A DNA stretch of 64,000 bases, taken from the NCBI RefSeq assembly GCF_035989885.1, contig NZ_CP108518.1:6563001-6627000 (forward strand). The letters run 5' to 3'. The notes beneath the pieces are model-generated. The model saw only the letters and a program-made list of their open reading frames with translations. It ran no database searches and had not been told where the DNA came from. Shown here in pieces: positions 8,919-18,436 of the stretch. The position numbers and the translations under genes were made by a program. The stretch comes from Streptomyces sp. NBC_01232. Its GTDB lineage: Bacteria > Actinomycetota > Actinomycetes > Streptomycetales > Streptomycetaceae. Every line of letters begins with the position of its first letter. The first letter of the stretch is position 1.

Positions 8919-9280
8919 GACGTACTTCTCCCCCCTCGGGCGCCCGACATGGCAGCCCTCGGCACTCACTGAATGATTTGGGACCTTGGCCTGAACAACC
9001 TCAACGGCCGGCCCCGCCCGGCCGTTGAGGCGCAAGGCGTGCGAGCTGAGCATGAACCATCCCGGTGACATCTTCATCCCCGGCATTCACCGCCGGGCAC
9101 ACCGTTAGCGACTGATTTGCTCCGATTACCCAGGGCTAGACCACCCGTCAAGTGACAAAGCCCACACCGGATATCGGAACCGTGGCTTTTCCGGCCCGCT
9201 GGTCCCAGAATCAGTGATTCATTGTCAGTTTCCTGCCGGCCGTGTGCCATTGCCGTGGCGGCAGATCGTGGGGGGTCCGC
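8919..9280. promoter_or_regulatory. Divergent promoter region of the two giant genes
   Basis: A 362-bp gap with lower GC than its flanks. GAATCAGTGATTC at 9208-9220 is a 13-bp perfect palindrome. The related word GAATCACTGACAG lies at 8902-8914, just inside the minus-strand gene. These could be binding sites for a shared regulator. No gene seen. Confidence 0.35.
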
Positions 9281-12200
9281 ATGTCGCCGTTCTCGGCGAA
9301 TTTCCGCCTGCCCGGAAACAGAAAGGCGCGCGCAGCACGCGCGCGCCTTGCCGGGCGCACCGGCATCACTCTTTCCGTGGTGCTGGTCGCAACTCTTATG
9401 CCCGCCCAGGCCTGGGCGGCACCACCGGGCGACCGCAGTGGCGTTGAGCTGCCGGGGCTCCAGAAGGACCTCAAGGTCAAGCCCGACCCGGCCGCCATGG
9501 ACGCGCTCGGTCGGTGGGTCGGCGATCCGCCGAAGACGCTCGAGGGGTACGCGCCGACCGCGGTGGCACCGCCCGCTGCGGCCTCGGACAGTGTCCCCCT
9601 GTCGTCCGTGCCTGCCGCCGAGTTCGTCCAGGTCGGCTCGCTCCCGGTCAGCATCGGCAAGGTTTCCGGGACCGGGGTCGCACCGTCGGGCACGTGGGGG
9701 GCGGCTGTCGAGAGCCGCGAGAAGACCGAAGCCGCCGGTGTCGATGGCGCCATCATCAAGATCACGCCGCCCACCGACGCGGTGAACCCGGTCGACATCA
9801 AACTGGACTACTCGAAGTTCGAAGACCTGTACGGCACCGAGTGGGCCTCGCGCCTGAAGCTGCGGCAGTACCCCGCATGCTTCCTCGACCACCCTGAACT
9901 GCCTGAATGCTCAGCGTCCGTGGAGGTTCCCACCTCGAACCTTGCCGCTGACAAGAAGGTCATCGCGACCGTCGACCCGGCTGCCACCCCTGTTCAGGGC
10001 ATGCGGGCCATGACCGGGGGCGGCGCCGCTCCTATGGCGGTCGTCGCCTCCGACGGGGCAGCCGGTGCGGGCGGCTCGTACAAGGCCACTTCCCTTTCAC
10101 CCTCCGGCTCTTGGACCGCAGGTGGCAGCGGCGGCGGCTTCTCCTGGACCTACCCGCTGGCCGTGCCCCCGGCGCCCGCAGGTCCTACCCCGTCCATCGC
10201 GTTCTCGTACTCCTCGCAGGTGGTGGACGGCAGAACGTCCGTGGCGAACGGCCAGGCGTCCTGGATCGGTGACGGCTGGGACTACAACCCGGGCTTCATC
10301 GAACGCCGCTACCGTTCCTGCTCCGACGACCTGAAGGCCTCGTCGCGCGGCAAGCCGAACAACGACAACGACACGGACAAGAAGAAGGGCGATCTGTGCT
10401 GGTCCGGCGACAACGTCGTCCTCTCCCTCAACGGGTCGTCCACCGAACTCGTCCACGACGCCGGCAGCGGAAAATGGGTCCCCGCCAGCGATGACGGCTC
10501 GAAGGTCGAGCTCAAGACGGGCGGCGGCAACGGCGCGAAGGACGGCGAGTACTGGGTCGTCACCACGCGCGACGGCATGCGCTACCACTACGGGCGCCAC
10601 AACGTCGGCCCCCACGGGGACGGTACGTCGGTCAAGACCGTGACCGACTCCGTCTTCACCGTCCCGGTCTTCGGCAACCACCCCGACGAGCCCTGCTATC
10701 AGTCGGCCTACGCGAATTCCTCCTGCGCCCAGGCCTGGCGCTGGAACCTCGACTTCGTCGAGGACGTCCACGGCAACGCCATGGTCATCGACTGGGTGAA
10801 GGAGGAGAACCGCTACGCCAAGAACGAGAAGGTCAACGAGAAGGACCGCGCCAAGGTCGGATACATCCGCGGCGGCTACCCGACCCGCATCCTCTACGGA
10901 CTGCGTGCCGACAACCTGGCCGGCGCCCCCGCGGGCAAGGTCGACTTCGGGGTGGAGCAGCGGTGCTTCGAGGAGAAGGACATCTCCTGCGCCGACTCCC
11001 TGTTCGGTTCCAAGAACGGAATCGGATGGTATGACACCCCCGCCTCCCTGAACTGCAAGATGGACGCGGCGGCCTGTGAAACCTTTTCGCCCACGTTCTG
11101 GTCGCGCATGCGCCTGGACCGGGTGACCACCTCCGGTCAGCGCACCGAGGGCTCCACCGAGCTCACCAAGGTCGACCAGTGGGCCCTCAAGCAGTCGCTG
11201 CCCAAACACCGCACGGACACCAGCCCCCCGCTGTGGCTGGAGTCCATCACCCGGACCGCCTACGCCGCCAAGAACAGCGGCCTCGGCCGTTCGCTGCCCC
11301 CGGTCTCCTTCAAGGCCAACGAAGTCGACATGCCCAACCGTGTCGTCAAGGCTCCCGTGAACGGCAAGGAGGACGCGGCACCGGACTTCGACAGGCTTCG
11401 GGTGGAGACCATCCTGACCGAGACCGGTGGCGCGATCGAGGTCAAGTACTCCGCTCCGTGCGCGAAGGGGACCGCTGTCCCCGATCCGGCGAAGAACACC
11501 ACGCGCTGCTTCCCCGTCCAGTGGTCCGCAGACTCAGGACTGGACCCGGACAAGGTGCCGCCGGTCGAACTGTTCAACAAGTACGTCGTGAACAGCGTGG
11601 TCGAGAGGGACCGGGTGGCACAGCGCCCCGACGTCACGACCAGCTACACGTACGAGGACGCCGCCTGGGCCAAGGACGACGACGAGTTCACCAAGCCCGA
11701 TCGCCGCACCTACAGCCAGTGGCGCGGCTACGCCAGCGTCCTCACCACGACGGGTAAGACCGAGAACGCGGGCAAGGCCAACGCCACCGAGCAGTCCCAG
11801 ACCCGCACCCGCTACTTCCGCGGTCTGTCCACCGCTGCCTCCAAGGTCATCGTCAAGGATTCCACCGGCACGCAGGACCTTGGCGAGGACCTGCCTCAGA
11901 TCCAGGGCCAGACCGCCGAGACCATCACCTACACGAAGCCCGGCGGCAGCGTCGAATCCCGTGAGCTGTCTTCACCCTGGCGTAGCGAGCGGATCGCCTT
12001 CCGGACCCGTGCCGACAACACCACGCTCGAGGCGTACCGCGTAGGCACGGCACGCACCGAGGCGATCCAGTCCGTCAGTGGCGGCAAATCCCGGATGGTG
12101 CGCACCCTCAACACCTACGACGAGAAGGCCGCTTCCCATGGTCTGCTGCTCACCACGCAGACCGATGTCCTGGAGAACCAGGGCACTGGCTGGAGCACCG

Positions 12201-15200
12201 TCAAGCAGTCCTGCAGCAAGCCCACGTACGTCCACAACCCGACGAACAACCTGATCGGTCTGCCGTCCGAGGTGATCGAGACGACGGGTGACTGTGCGGG
12301 CGGCGGTGTCGAGGCCGGCACGCGCCTCAGCGCCATCCGTACCTCCTACGACGCGCCGAACGCCTTCGGCGCTGCACCCACCAAGGGCCTCCCGTACCAG
12401 GTCGACAGCAGCGACGCGGCAGGCACGGGCTGGACGACGTCAGGGCGCACCGAGTATGACGCGCTCGGCCGCGCCATCAAGACCTACGACGCCGCCGGCA
12501 ACCCGTCGAGCATCACCTTCAGCCCCGCCACCGGACCGGCATTCTCCACAACGGCGACCAACGCGCTCGGGCACACGGTGACCACCAAGGTGGACCCCGC
12601 CCGCGGCAGCGTCCTGGAAGCGACCGACGCCAACGGCCGCAAGGTCACCACGGTCTACGACGAACTGGGCCGGAGCACCGAGGTCCGGACCCCTTCGCAG
12701 AAGCCCACCGACCCGGCGGCCTACACGTTCGAATATCAGATCACCGAACTCAAGACGCCGGCCGTCATCTCCCGCACGCTCAAGGACAACGGCACCTACA
12801 GCACCTCCATCGCGATCTACGACGGATTGCTGCGCCCGCGTCAGACCCAGACCGAGGGCCCCGGCGGCGCACGGCTGATCACGGACACCTTGCACAGCGC
12901 GAACGGAACCGTCAGCCAGACCAACAACGGCTATCTCGCCGAAGGCAAGCTGAGCACGGAACTCTACGTCCCCAAGTCGGTTACCGAGGTGCCCAGTTCC
13001 ACGCAGACCGCCTACGACGGCCTCGGCCGCGCCGTGCGCGTCACCACCCTGGAGAAGGGCCAGGCCCGGCAGTCCGCCATCACTCAGTACGGCGCCGACT
13101 GGACCTTGACCCGAAGCGGCATGTCGCCCACGGGGTCGACCCCTCTGGCCGGCAGCCGCGCCGCCAAGACGTGGACCGACGCCCTGGGCCGCACCTCCGA
13201 GATCGAGCACTACACCGCTACCGACCTCAGCACGTCGAACAAGACCAGCTACACCTACGACGTGCGCGGGAAGCTCGCCAAAGTCACCGACACCGCCAGC
13301 AACAACTGGACCTACGCATACGACGCCCGCGGGCGCCTGACCGCGTCGGAGGACCCCGACACCGGCAAGTCGACGTTCACGTACAACAACCTCGACCAGC
13401 AGGTCTCGACGACCAACGTCTACAACGTCACCCAGTACACGTCGTATGACGTCCTCGGCCGCAAGACGGCGCTGCGCGATGACTCCGAGACAGCCGACCC
13501 CATCGCCACCTGGACCTACGACACCCTCCCGGGCGGCAAGGGCCAGCCCGTCGCCTCCACCCGCAAGTGGGGGGCGGGTTCGTACAAGACCGAGGTCACC
13601 GGCTACGACAGCGAGTACCGGCCCACCGGATCCAGGATCACCATCCCCGACCTTCCTGCCACGAAGGGGTTGGCCGGCAGCTACGCCTACACGACCACCT
13701 ACACGCCCCGGGGCAACGTCCAGTCGACGACCGTCCCGGCGACCGTCGGCGGTCTCGCCGCCGAGAAGCTGATCACCCGCTACAACGCCGACGGCATGGT
13801 GCAGACCATGTCCGGCCTGTCCTGGTACACCTCGGACACCGTCTACAGCCCGTACGGCGAGATCCTGCGTACCGCCTCCGGTAACGCACCCCACCGCATA
13901 TGGACCACGAACACCTACGACCCCCACACCGGACGGGTCGCCTCGGCGACCAGCCACAAGGAGACGCGCGACCCGACGTCGGGTTCGAACCTCCTCTCCT
14001 CGCTCAGCTACACGTACGACCCGGTCGGCAACCCGACCTCCATCACGGACACCTACCCCGGTACCACCCCGCAGTCCCCGGCTCTCGTGGACCGTCAGTG
14101 CTACACCTACGACGCCATGGGCCAGCTCGTTCGCGCCTGGACGGGCAAGACGGACGGCTGCCCCACCAGTCCCACCGGCCCGGCACGCACGGAGGTGGGA
14201 TCGGGTACGCCGGGTGATGCCTACTGGCAGGACTACCAGTTCGACGCCATAGGCAACCGCACCAAGCTCACCGATCGCGACCCCACCGACGGCGCCCTCG
14301 ACGACGAAACGACGTACACCTACGGCGTGGAGATCACGGGCGGCGCCCTGCCGAACCCGAAGAAGCAGCCCCACGCCCTGACCAAGGTCAACAAGACCAC
14401 CAGGACGCCCGGTTCCACGGTCGACTCCCTGTCCACGTACACCTACAGCGCGGCGGGCAGCACCAAGACCCGCACCATCGACGGTGACACCCAGACCCTG
14501 AACTGGGACCGCCGGAGCAAGCTCCTGTCGGCCACCAGCCCCGGCATCGGCTCCGTCGCCGTCACCGGCCTCTCCGGCAAGTGCCTCGACGTCCAGGAGG
14601 GCGGCACCGCCGACGGAACCCCCGTCCAGCTGCTGTCCTGCAACGAGAGCAAGCCCCAGCAGTGGCGCATCAGCGGCGACACCGTCCAGGCCCTCGGGAA
14701 GTGCCTCACCTCCGAAAACGGCAAGGCCGTCCTGAAGGCGTGCAAGCCGGGCGAGGCGAGCCAGAAGTTCACCTACCGGGAGACGGACAAGTCCCTCGTC
14801 ACCGGCACCAACCAGTGCCTCACCGTCCCCAACGACAATGACGCCGAGGGCAACGACCTGCACACCTTCACGTGCGCCAGTCCTGCCCCCACTCCGGCCC
14901 AGCAATGGAGCTTCGGCAACCTCACCAGCTATCTCTACGACGCGTCCGGCAACCGGGTCATCCAGGAAACCGGCAGCGCCCGAACCCTGTACCTCGGCGA
15001 ATCCGAGGTCACGGTCGACAAGGCCGGCAAGGCCATGGACGCCGTCCGCTACTACAGCAGCCCCGGCGCTCCGACCACCGTCCGCCGCACCAACGGCAAG
15101 ACCACCGGCCACAACCTGACCCACCTGCTGACCGACCACCACAACACCGCGACCATCAGCGTCGAGCAGAAGGCCGGCCAGCCGACCACCCGTCGCAAGT

Positions 15201-16711
15201 CCGACCCGTACGGCAACCCCCGCGGCAGCCAGCCCTCCAGCTGGCCCGGCGACCGCACCTTCCTCGGCGTCGGCAACGACGACAACACCACGGGCCTCAC
15301 CCACATCGGCGCCCGCGAATACGACGCCAGCACCGGCCGCTTCATCTCGGTCGACCCGGTCATCGACATCACCGACCCGCTCCAGATGAACGGCTACACC
15401 TACTCCAACGGCAACCCCGTCACCAACTCGGACCCCAGCGGCCTCAAGTACTACGAGGGCGACAGCGACGGGGGCTTCCAGGCGGAGGCCAGCAAGGTAG
15501 TGGAGGTCGCGCAGAGGCGCATCGTCCAGCGTGAAGCACGAAACGCCGCCTGGAAGCAGACGACCAAGACCGTAAAGAAGAAGAAGCCCAGCGCTTGGAC
15601 CAACATCTGGACGGGTGTCGTACGCGGCTGGGCGAGTGCGGACCAGATAGCACCCCATGGCTGGATCATGTCGCAGCTCGGTTACTCGAATCGAGATCTG
15701 GTCAATTGGGGCTTCAAGAAGCTCGGCATCGATTCCGACGAGAACGCCTGGGAATCGATCATCGCTGAAGTACTCGCGCCAATGCCGCCCGCGGCCAAGG
15801 CGGCAGCGGGGCCGGGGCTGGTGCGGAGATCTGCAGCAGCTGTTGCCCGTCTGTTCAAGAAGCCGCCCTGCAATAGCTTCGTCGCCGGAACCATGGTCCT
15901 TCTGGCAAACGGAGGAAGTAAGCCGATTGAAGAGTTGGCCTCCGGCGACGAAGTGCGGGCCACCGACCCCGAAACCGGTGAGACCGATGCCAAGGCGGTC
16001 ACCGCAACCATCCATACCGAGGACGACAAGAAGTACAGCGACGTCACGGTCCGGACCGGCGATGGCGCCAAGACCATCACTACAACGGATCATCACCCCT
16101 TCTGGTCTGAATCCGACCGTGCATGGAAGGACGCCGAAGACCTCAAGCCGGGCGAGAACCTCCGTACCGACGATGGCGAATCAGTTGCTGTAAGCGCGAT
16201 CCGCACGTACGAGGCCTTCAATGAGACCTACAACCTCACTGTCGCCGACCTGCACACGTACTATGTGCTCGCAGGAGCAACTCCGGTACTCGTTCACAAC
16301 ACGGGCACTTGCCCGAACCACATCGCCGAAGTAAGTGTGCTCGACGGAAAGGGGAAAGTCCGAGCAGATGCAGGTGATGAAGGTCCATCCACGTTTTGGT
16401 CGGGAAGGCAGTCGGATGCGGAGAAGGCGCAGGGAAAGTATAAGGGTGGCTTGATTTCGCACACTGAGTCACGTGCGACGCGGGCCGCAGGATCGCCTCA
16501 TCCTTACTGGAAGGGCGGGGATGATCCACTCCTGGGTCGCGCTCCAGCCATCGAGGGAGATACCTATCTCGTCAGGGGGCTGCTCGAGCCCTGTGGGTGG
16601 TGTCAAACCGCGATGGAGGAAGCTGCGCTTTCGACCAATACGACCTGGGTTTATACGTGGAAGGGTGCGGATGGAGTTCGGCAGTTCTGGTGGCGCGGGC
16701 CTCAAGGTTGA
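9281..16711 (+). CDS. RHS/YD-repeat polymorphic toxin with ricin-type lectin, HINT and deaminase-like C-terminus
   Basis: A 2476-residue exported toxin. A signal peptide (hydrophobic VVLVATLM, cleavage after AQAWA near residue 47) leads into a long shell of YD repeats, for example YTYDVRGKL and YAYDARGRL. A ricin B lectin domain (about residues 1755-1885, GKCLDV and QQW motifs) is inserted among them. The RHS core ends in GAREYDASTGRF and DPSGL (about 2052). A HINT domain begins at C2197 and ends at VHN (N2340). The last 136 residues carry HTE (2394-2396) and PCGWC (C2438, C2441), the zinc and catalytic pattern of deaminase-superfamily toxins. The ATG at 9281 follows GGGGGG. An immunity gene lies directly downstream. 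Deaminase activity is inferred from these motifs alone; the subfamily (SCP1.201-like, Pput_2613-like or other) is unresolved. Confidence 0.85.
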   Translation: MSPFSANFRLPGNRKARAARARLAGRTGITLSVVLVATLMPAQAWAAPPGDRSGVELPGLQKDLKVKPDPAAMDALGRWVGDPPKTLEGYAPTAVAPPAAASDSVPLSSVPAAEFVQVGSLPVSIGKVSGTGVAPSGTWGAAVESREKTEAAGVDGAIIKITPPTDAVNPVDIKLDYSKFEDLYGTEWASRLKLRQYPACFLDHPELPECSASVEVPTSNLAADKKVIATVDPAATPVQGMRAMTGGGAAPMAVVASDGAAGAGGSYKATSLSPSGSWTAGGSGGGFSWTYPLAVPPAPAGPTPSIAFSYSSQVVDGRTSVANGQASWIGDGWDYNPGFIERRYRSCSDDLKASSRGKPNNDNDTDKKKGDLCWSGDNVVLSLNGSSTELVHDAGSGKWVPASDDGSKVELKTGGGNGAKDGEYWVVTTRDGMRYHYGRHNVGPHGDGTSVKTVTDSVFTVPVFGNHPDEPCYQSAYANSSCAQAWRWNLDFVEDVHGNAMVIDWVKEENRYAKNEKVNEKDRAKVGYIRGGYPTRILYGLRADNLAGAPAGKVDFGVEQRCFEEKDISCADSLFGSKNGIGWYDTPASLNCKMDAAACETFSPTFWSRMRLDRVTTSGQRTEGSTELTKVDQWALKQSLPKHRTDTSPPLWLESITRTAYAAKNSGLGRSLPPVSFKANEVDMPNRVVKAPVNGKEDAAPDFDRLRVETILTETGGAIEVKYSAPCAKGTAVPDPAKNTTRCFPVQWSADSGLDPDKVPPVELFNKYVVNSVVERDRVAQRPDVTTSYTYEDAAWAKDDDEFTKPDRRTYSQWRGYASVLTTTGKTENAGKANATEQSQTRTRYFRGLSTAASKVIVKDSTGTQDLGEDLPQIQGQTAETITYTKPGGSVESRELSSPWRSERIAFRTRADNTTLEAYRVGTARTEAIQSVSGGKSRMVRTLNTYDEKAASHGLLLTTQTDVLENQGTGWSTVKQSCSKPTYVHNPTNNLIGLPSEVIETTGDCAGGGVEAGTRLSAIRTSYDAPNAFGAAPTKGLPYQVDSSDAAGTGWTTSGRTEYDALGRAIKTYDAAGNPSSITFSPATGPAFSTTATNALGHTVTTKVDPARGSVLEATDANGRKVTTVYDELGRSTEVRTPSQKPTDPAAYTFEYQITELKTPAVISRTLKDNGTYSTSIAIYDGLLRPRQTQTEGPGGARLITDTLHSANGTVSQTNNGYLAEGKLSTELYVPKSVTEVPSSTQTAYDGLGRAVRVTTLEKGQARQSAITQYGADWTLTRSGMSPTGSTPLAGSRAAKTWTDALGRTSEIEHYTATDLSTSNKTSYTYDVRGKLAKVTDTASNNWTYAYDARGRLTASEDPDTGKSTFTYNNLDQQVSTTNVYNVTQYTSYDVLGRKTALRDDSETADPIATWTYDTLPGGKGQPVASTRKWGAGSYKTEVTGYDSEYRPTGSRITIPDLPATKGLAGSYAYTTTYTPRGNVQSTTVPATVGGLAAEKLITRYNADGMVQTMSGLSWYTSDTVYSPYGEILRTASGNAPHRIWTTNTYDPHTGRVASATSHKETRDPTSGSNLLSSLSYTYDPVGNPTSITDTYPGTTPQSPALVDRQCYTYDAMGQLVRAWTGKTDGCPTSPTGPARTEVGSGTPGDAYWQDYQFDAIGNRTKLTDRDPTDGALDDETTYTYGVEITGGALPNPKKQPHALTKVNKTTRTPGSTVDSLSTYTYSAAGSTKTRTIDGDTQTLNWDRRSKLLSATSPGIGSVAVTGLSGKCLDVQEGGTADGTPVQLLSCNESKPQQWRISGDTVQALGKCLTSENGKAVLKACKPGEASQKFTYRETDKSLVTGTNQCLTVPNDNDAEGNDLHTFTCASPAPTPAQQWSFGNLTSYLYDASGNRVIQETGSARTLYLGESEVTVDKAGKAMDAVRYYSSPGAPTTVRRTNGKTTGHNLTHLLTDHHNTATISVEQKAGQPTTRRKSDPYGNPRGSQPSSWPGDRTFLGVGNDDNTTGLTHIGAREYDASTGRFISVDPVIDITDPLQMNGYTYSNGNPVTNSDPSGLKYYEGDSDGGFQAEASKVVEVAQRRIVQREARNAAWKQTTKTVKKKKPSAWTNIWTGVVRGWASADQIAPHGWIMSQLGYSNRDLVNWGFKKLGIDSDENAWESIIAEVLAPMPPAAKAAAGPGLVRRSAAAVARLFKKPPCNSFVAGTMVLLANGGSKPIEELASGDEVRATDPETGETDAKAVTATIHTEDDKKYSDVTVRTGDGAKTITTTDHHPFWSESDRAWKDAEDLKPGENLRTDDGESVAVSAIRTYEAFNETYNLTVADLHTYYVLAGATPVLVHNTGTCPNHIAEVSVLDGKGKVRADAGDEGPSTFWSGRQSDAEKAQGKYKGGLISHTESRATRAAGSPHPYWKGGDDPLLGRAPAIEGDTYLVRGLLEPCGWCQTAMEEAALSTNTTWVYTWKGADGVRQFWWRGPQG

Positions 16712-16727
16712 GAGGTAGGGGCTTAAG

Positions 16728-17147
16728 TTGATCACTATTGTGATTCGTGACGTTGAAATCGAAGATTCTCCTCCCGTCGTGTTTGTTGGGATGAGTGAAG
16801 GAGGTGAGGAAGGTGGGGCGGATTTCATCTTCATGGCGGACCTTCGGCACAACGATTTTCGCGAGGGAAGTAACTGGCCGGAAGGTGAATCGTATTGCGT
16901 CACAAATTCTGGCGGGCTGACTAGCTACGGAGGTGTTCTCGAGGCGGAGTTGGATTCCGGCCTTCTGCGTGTAAAATTCTCGGATCGTACGGCCGAGGTG
17001 CTTGTGTTGGCCGGTTCGGAAGTGTCCTTCCGGGTTGATGCAGAGGGTGTTGACTTCGCTCACCTCGCGACTTCATTGCGGAGGATCCTCACCTGTGGCC
17101 GGCCGGAGTATTTCCCCCGACTCGTCGGATTCGCAGACGGGCCTTAG
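16728..17147 (+). CDS. Probable immunity protein (Imm10-like)
   Basis: A 139-residue cytoplasmic protein without signal peptide, starting 16 bases after the toxin stop. TTG start preceded by GAGGTAGGGG; an in-frame GTG four codons later is too far from that site. The central part, YCVTNSGGLTSYGGVLEAEL followed by RVKF strands and a final FAHLATSLRRIL helix, resembles my recollection of the Imm10 family found beside polymorphic toxins. Base composition is clearly less GC-rich than in neighbouring genes, as expected for exchangeable toxin-immunity cassettes. Its likely job is to bind and neutralise the deaminase-like toxin tip. Immunity role is likely from position; the family name is tentative. 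Confidence 0.72.
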   Translation: MITIVIRDVEIEDSPPVVFVGMSEGGEEGGADFIFMADLRHNDFREGSNWPEGESYCVTNSGGLTSYGGVLEAELDSGLLRVKFSDRTAEVLVLAGSEVSFRVDAEGVDFAHLATSLRRILTCGRPEYFPRLVGFADGP

Positions 17148-17184
17148 CGTTCCTGCAGGCGTGCTGAACGAACGGTAGAAGGTA

Positions 17185-17226
17185 AATGGTGAGGGAACGC
17201 TGCTGGTGCGGCGTTCCCTCACCATT
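17185..17226 (+). terminator. Terminator after the immunity gene
   Basis: Perfect 16-bp arms (17185-17200 and 17211-17226) with a ten-base loop, 37 bases after the immunity stop codon, followed by GTTGT. Probably ends the toxin-immunity transcript. Confidence 0.85.
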
Positions 17227-17233
17227 GTTGTAG

Positions 17234-17278
17234 GGGCGGCACTGCCCACCACGACGCACATGGTGGGCAGTGCTGCCC
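17234..17278. terminator. Second hairpin in tandem
   Basis: Arms 17234-17251 and 17261-17278 match at 17 of 18 positions around a nine-base loop, only seven bases after the previous hairpin. A back-up terminator, or the edge of an exchanged module. Confidence 0.7.
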
Positions 17279-17425
17279 TCCCCGGCGCCGGAGGTCGGCC
17301 CCGATGCTCGCAGGTATGAACAAGCCGGATTAAACGGGCGGGGGGCTTGCGTGGCGTCGCGATGAGTTTCTGGCGGTCCGGGAGTCTGCATCTGTGGACG
17401 GACCACCGAGAAGGAGCGCGGAGAC

Positions 17426-18043
17426 ATGGGGAAGCTGACGCTGACCACCTTTGTGACGTTGGACGGCGTGATGCAGGCGCCCGGTGGGCCCGATGAGGAT
17501 CCGAGCGGGGGGTTCGAGTACGGCGGGTGGGTCGCGCCGTTCGCCGACGAGGGGATGGGGGAGTTCATCACCGAGGTGTTCGGGCGGGCCGAGGCGTTTC
17601 TGCTCGGGCGGAAGACGTACGAGATCTTCGCCGCGTACTGGCCGGTGCACGACGACCCCGCCGACCCCATCCCCGCCAACCTGAACCGGCTGCACAAGTA
17701 CGTCGCCTCGACCACGGTCAAGGAGCCGGCCTGGGGGCCGGTCACCGTGCTCGACGGGGAGCACCTGCAGAGCGAGATCGTGCGGGTCAAGGACGCGCTC
17801 GACGGGGAGCTCCAAGTGCACGGCAGCGGGCAGCTCGCGCAGTGGCTGCTGGCCCGCGACCTCGTTGACGAGCTGAACCTGTTGGTCTTCCCCGTGGTGC
17901 TCGGCGCCGGGCGCAGGCTCTTCCCCACCGGCGGGCTGCCGACCGCCTACGAGCTGACGAGCTCCCGCACGACGCCGGCCGGCACGGCCATTCACACGTA
18001 CCGGCCCACGGGGCGGGCCGCCTTCGGCACCATCGGCGAATAG
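17426..18043 (+). CDS. Dihydrofolate reductase-family (RibD C-terminal-like) protein
   Basis: A 205-residue cytoplasmic protein of the DHFR/RibD-C superfamily. It opens with LTTFVTLDGVMQAPGGP, followed by LLGRKTYEIFAAYWP near residue 57, LQVHGSGQLAQWLL near 130 and LLVFPVVLGAGRRLF near 152, all hallmarks of the group. The members with this layout (YyaP/YwjB type) have mostly unknown substrates; folate or riboflavin synthesis should not be assumed. AAGGAG lies ahead of the ATG. It appears monocistronic. Confidence 0.83.
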   Translation: MGKLTLTTFVTLDGVMQAPGGPDEDPSGGFEYGGWVAPFADEGMGEFITEVFGRAEAFLLGRKTYEIFAAYWPVHDDPADPIPANLNRLHKYVASTTVKEPAWGPVTVLDGEHLQSEIVRVKDALDGELQVHGSGQLAQWLLARDLVDELNLLVFPVVLGAGRRLFPTGGLPTAYELTSSRTTPAGTAIHTYRPTGRAAFGTIGE

Positions 18044-18067
18044 GCCGCCGTCTCTACCGGAGGTGGA

Positions 18068-18436
18068 TCAGCGCGGGTCCAGCGCCAGCTGGACCACGCG
18101 GCCCTCGCGCAGGACCAGGAGGTCCGGGGCCTCGTTCTCGTAGTGGCGGATCCGGCCGACCGGGCCCGGCGGGCGGATGTGGGGGGCCAGGAGCAGCAGG
18201 AGGTCCTCCACGTCCGGGAGCTGTTCCTCGTGGACCTCCTGGCGGGCCGTCAGGGCCCAGCCGCCGCGGTCGGCCGGGGCGAACTCGCCCACGAGCATGC
18301 CGCCCACCCGCCACGCCGGGCCCCGGGGCGAGAACAGTCCGGCCCCCGTCAGCTGGCGCCGTACCTCCGTGAGCACGTCGTCGGGCGTGGTGTCGAGCAG
18401 GTCGAACGCCAGGTCCAGGGCGTAGAGATCAGCCAT
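18068..18436 (-). CDS. Conserved hypothetical protein
   Basis: A small acidic protein of 122 residues, with no signal peptide or membrane segment and no family I recognise. The ATG at 18436 (MADLYALDLAFDLLD) was chosen over an upstream start because the extension is rich in Arg, Gly and Ser with no fold-like pattern; the ribosome site is weak. Strands such as GGWALTARQEV and RIRHYENEAPDLLVLREGRV suggest a compact alpha/beta fold. It is divergent from a DMT transporter gene. Confidence 0.6.
   Translation of the reverse strand: MADLYALDLAFDLLDTTPDDVLTEVRRQLTGAGLFSPRGPAWRVGGMLVGEFAPADRGGWALTARQEVHEEQLPDVEDLLLLLAPHIRPPGPVGRIRHYENEAPDLLVLREGRVVQLALDPR

Noticed and set aside
12440..16096. 1218-codon open frame antisense to the RHS toxin
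   Set aside because: Valine/glycine-rich low-complexity translation with no motif, fully explained by the YD-repeat gene on the other strand.
9281..16711. True intein in the RHS protein
   Set aside because: The C2197-to-VHN segment is HINT-fold, but it sits directly before a toxin tip and lacks an endonuclease or a C-extein of a host enzyme, so it is a toxin-releasing HINT domain.
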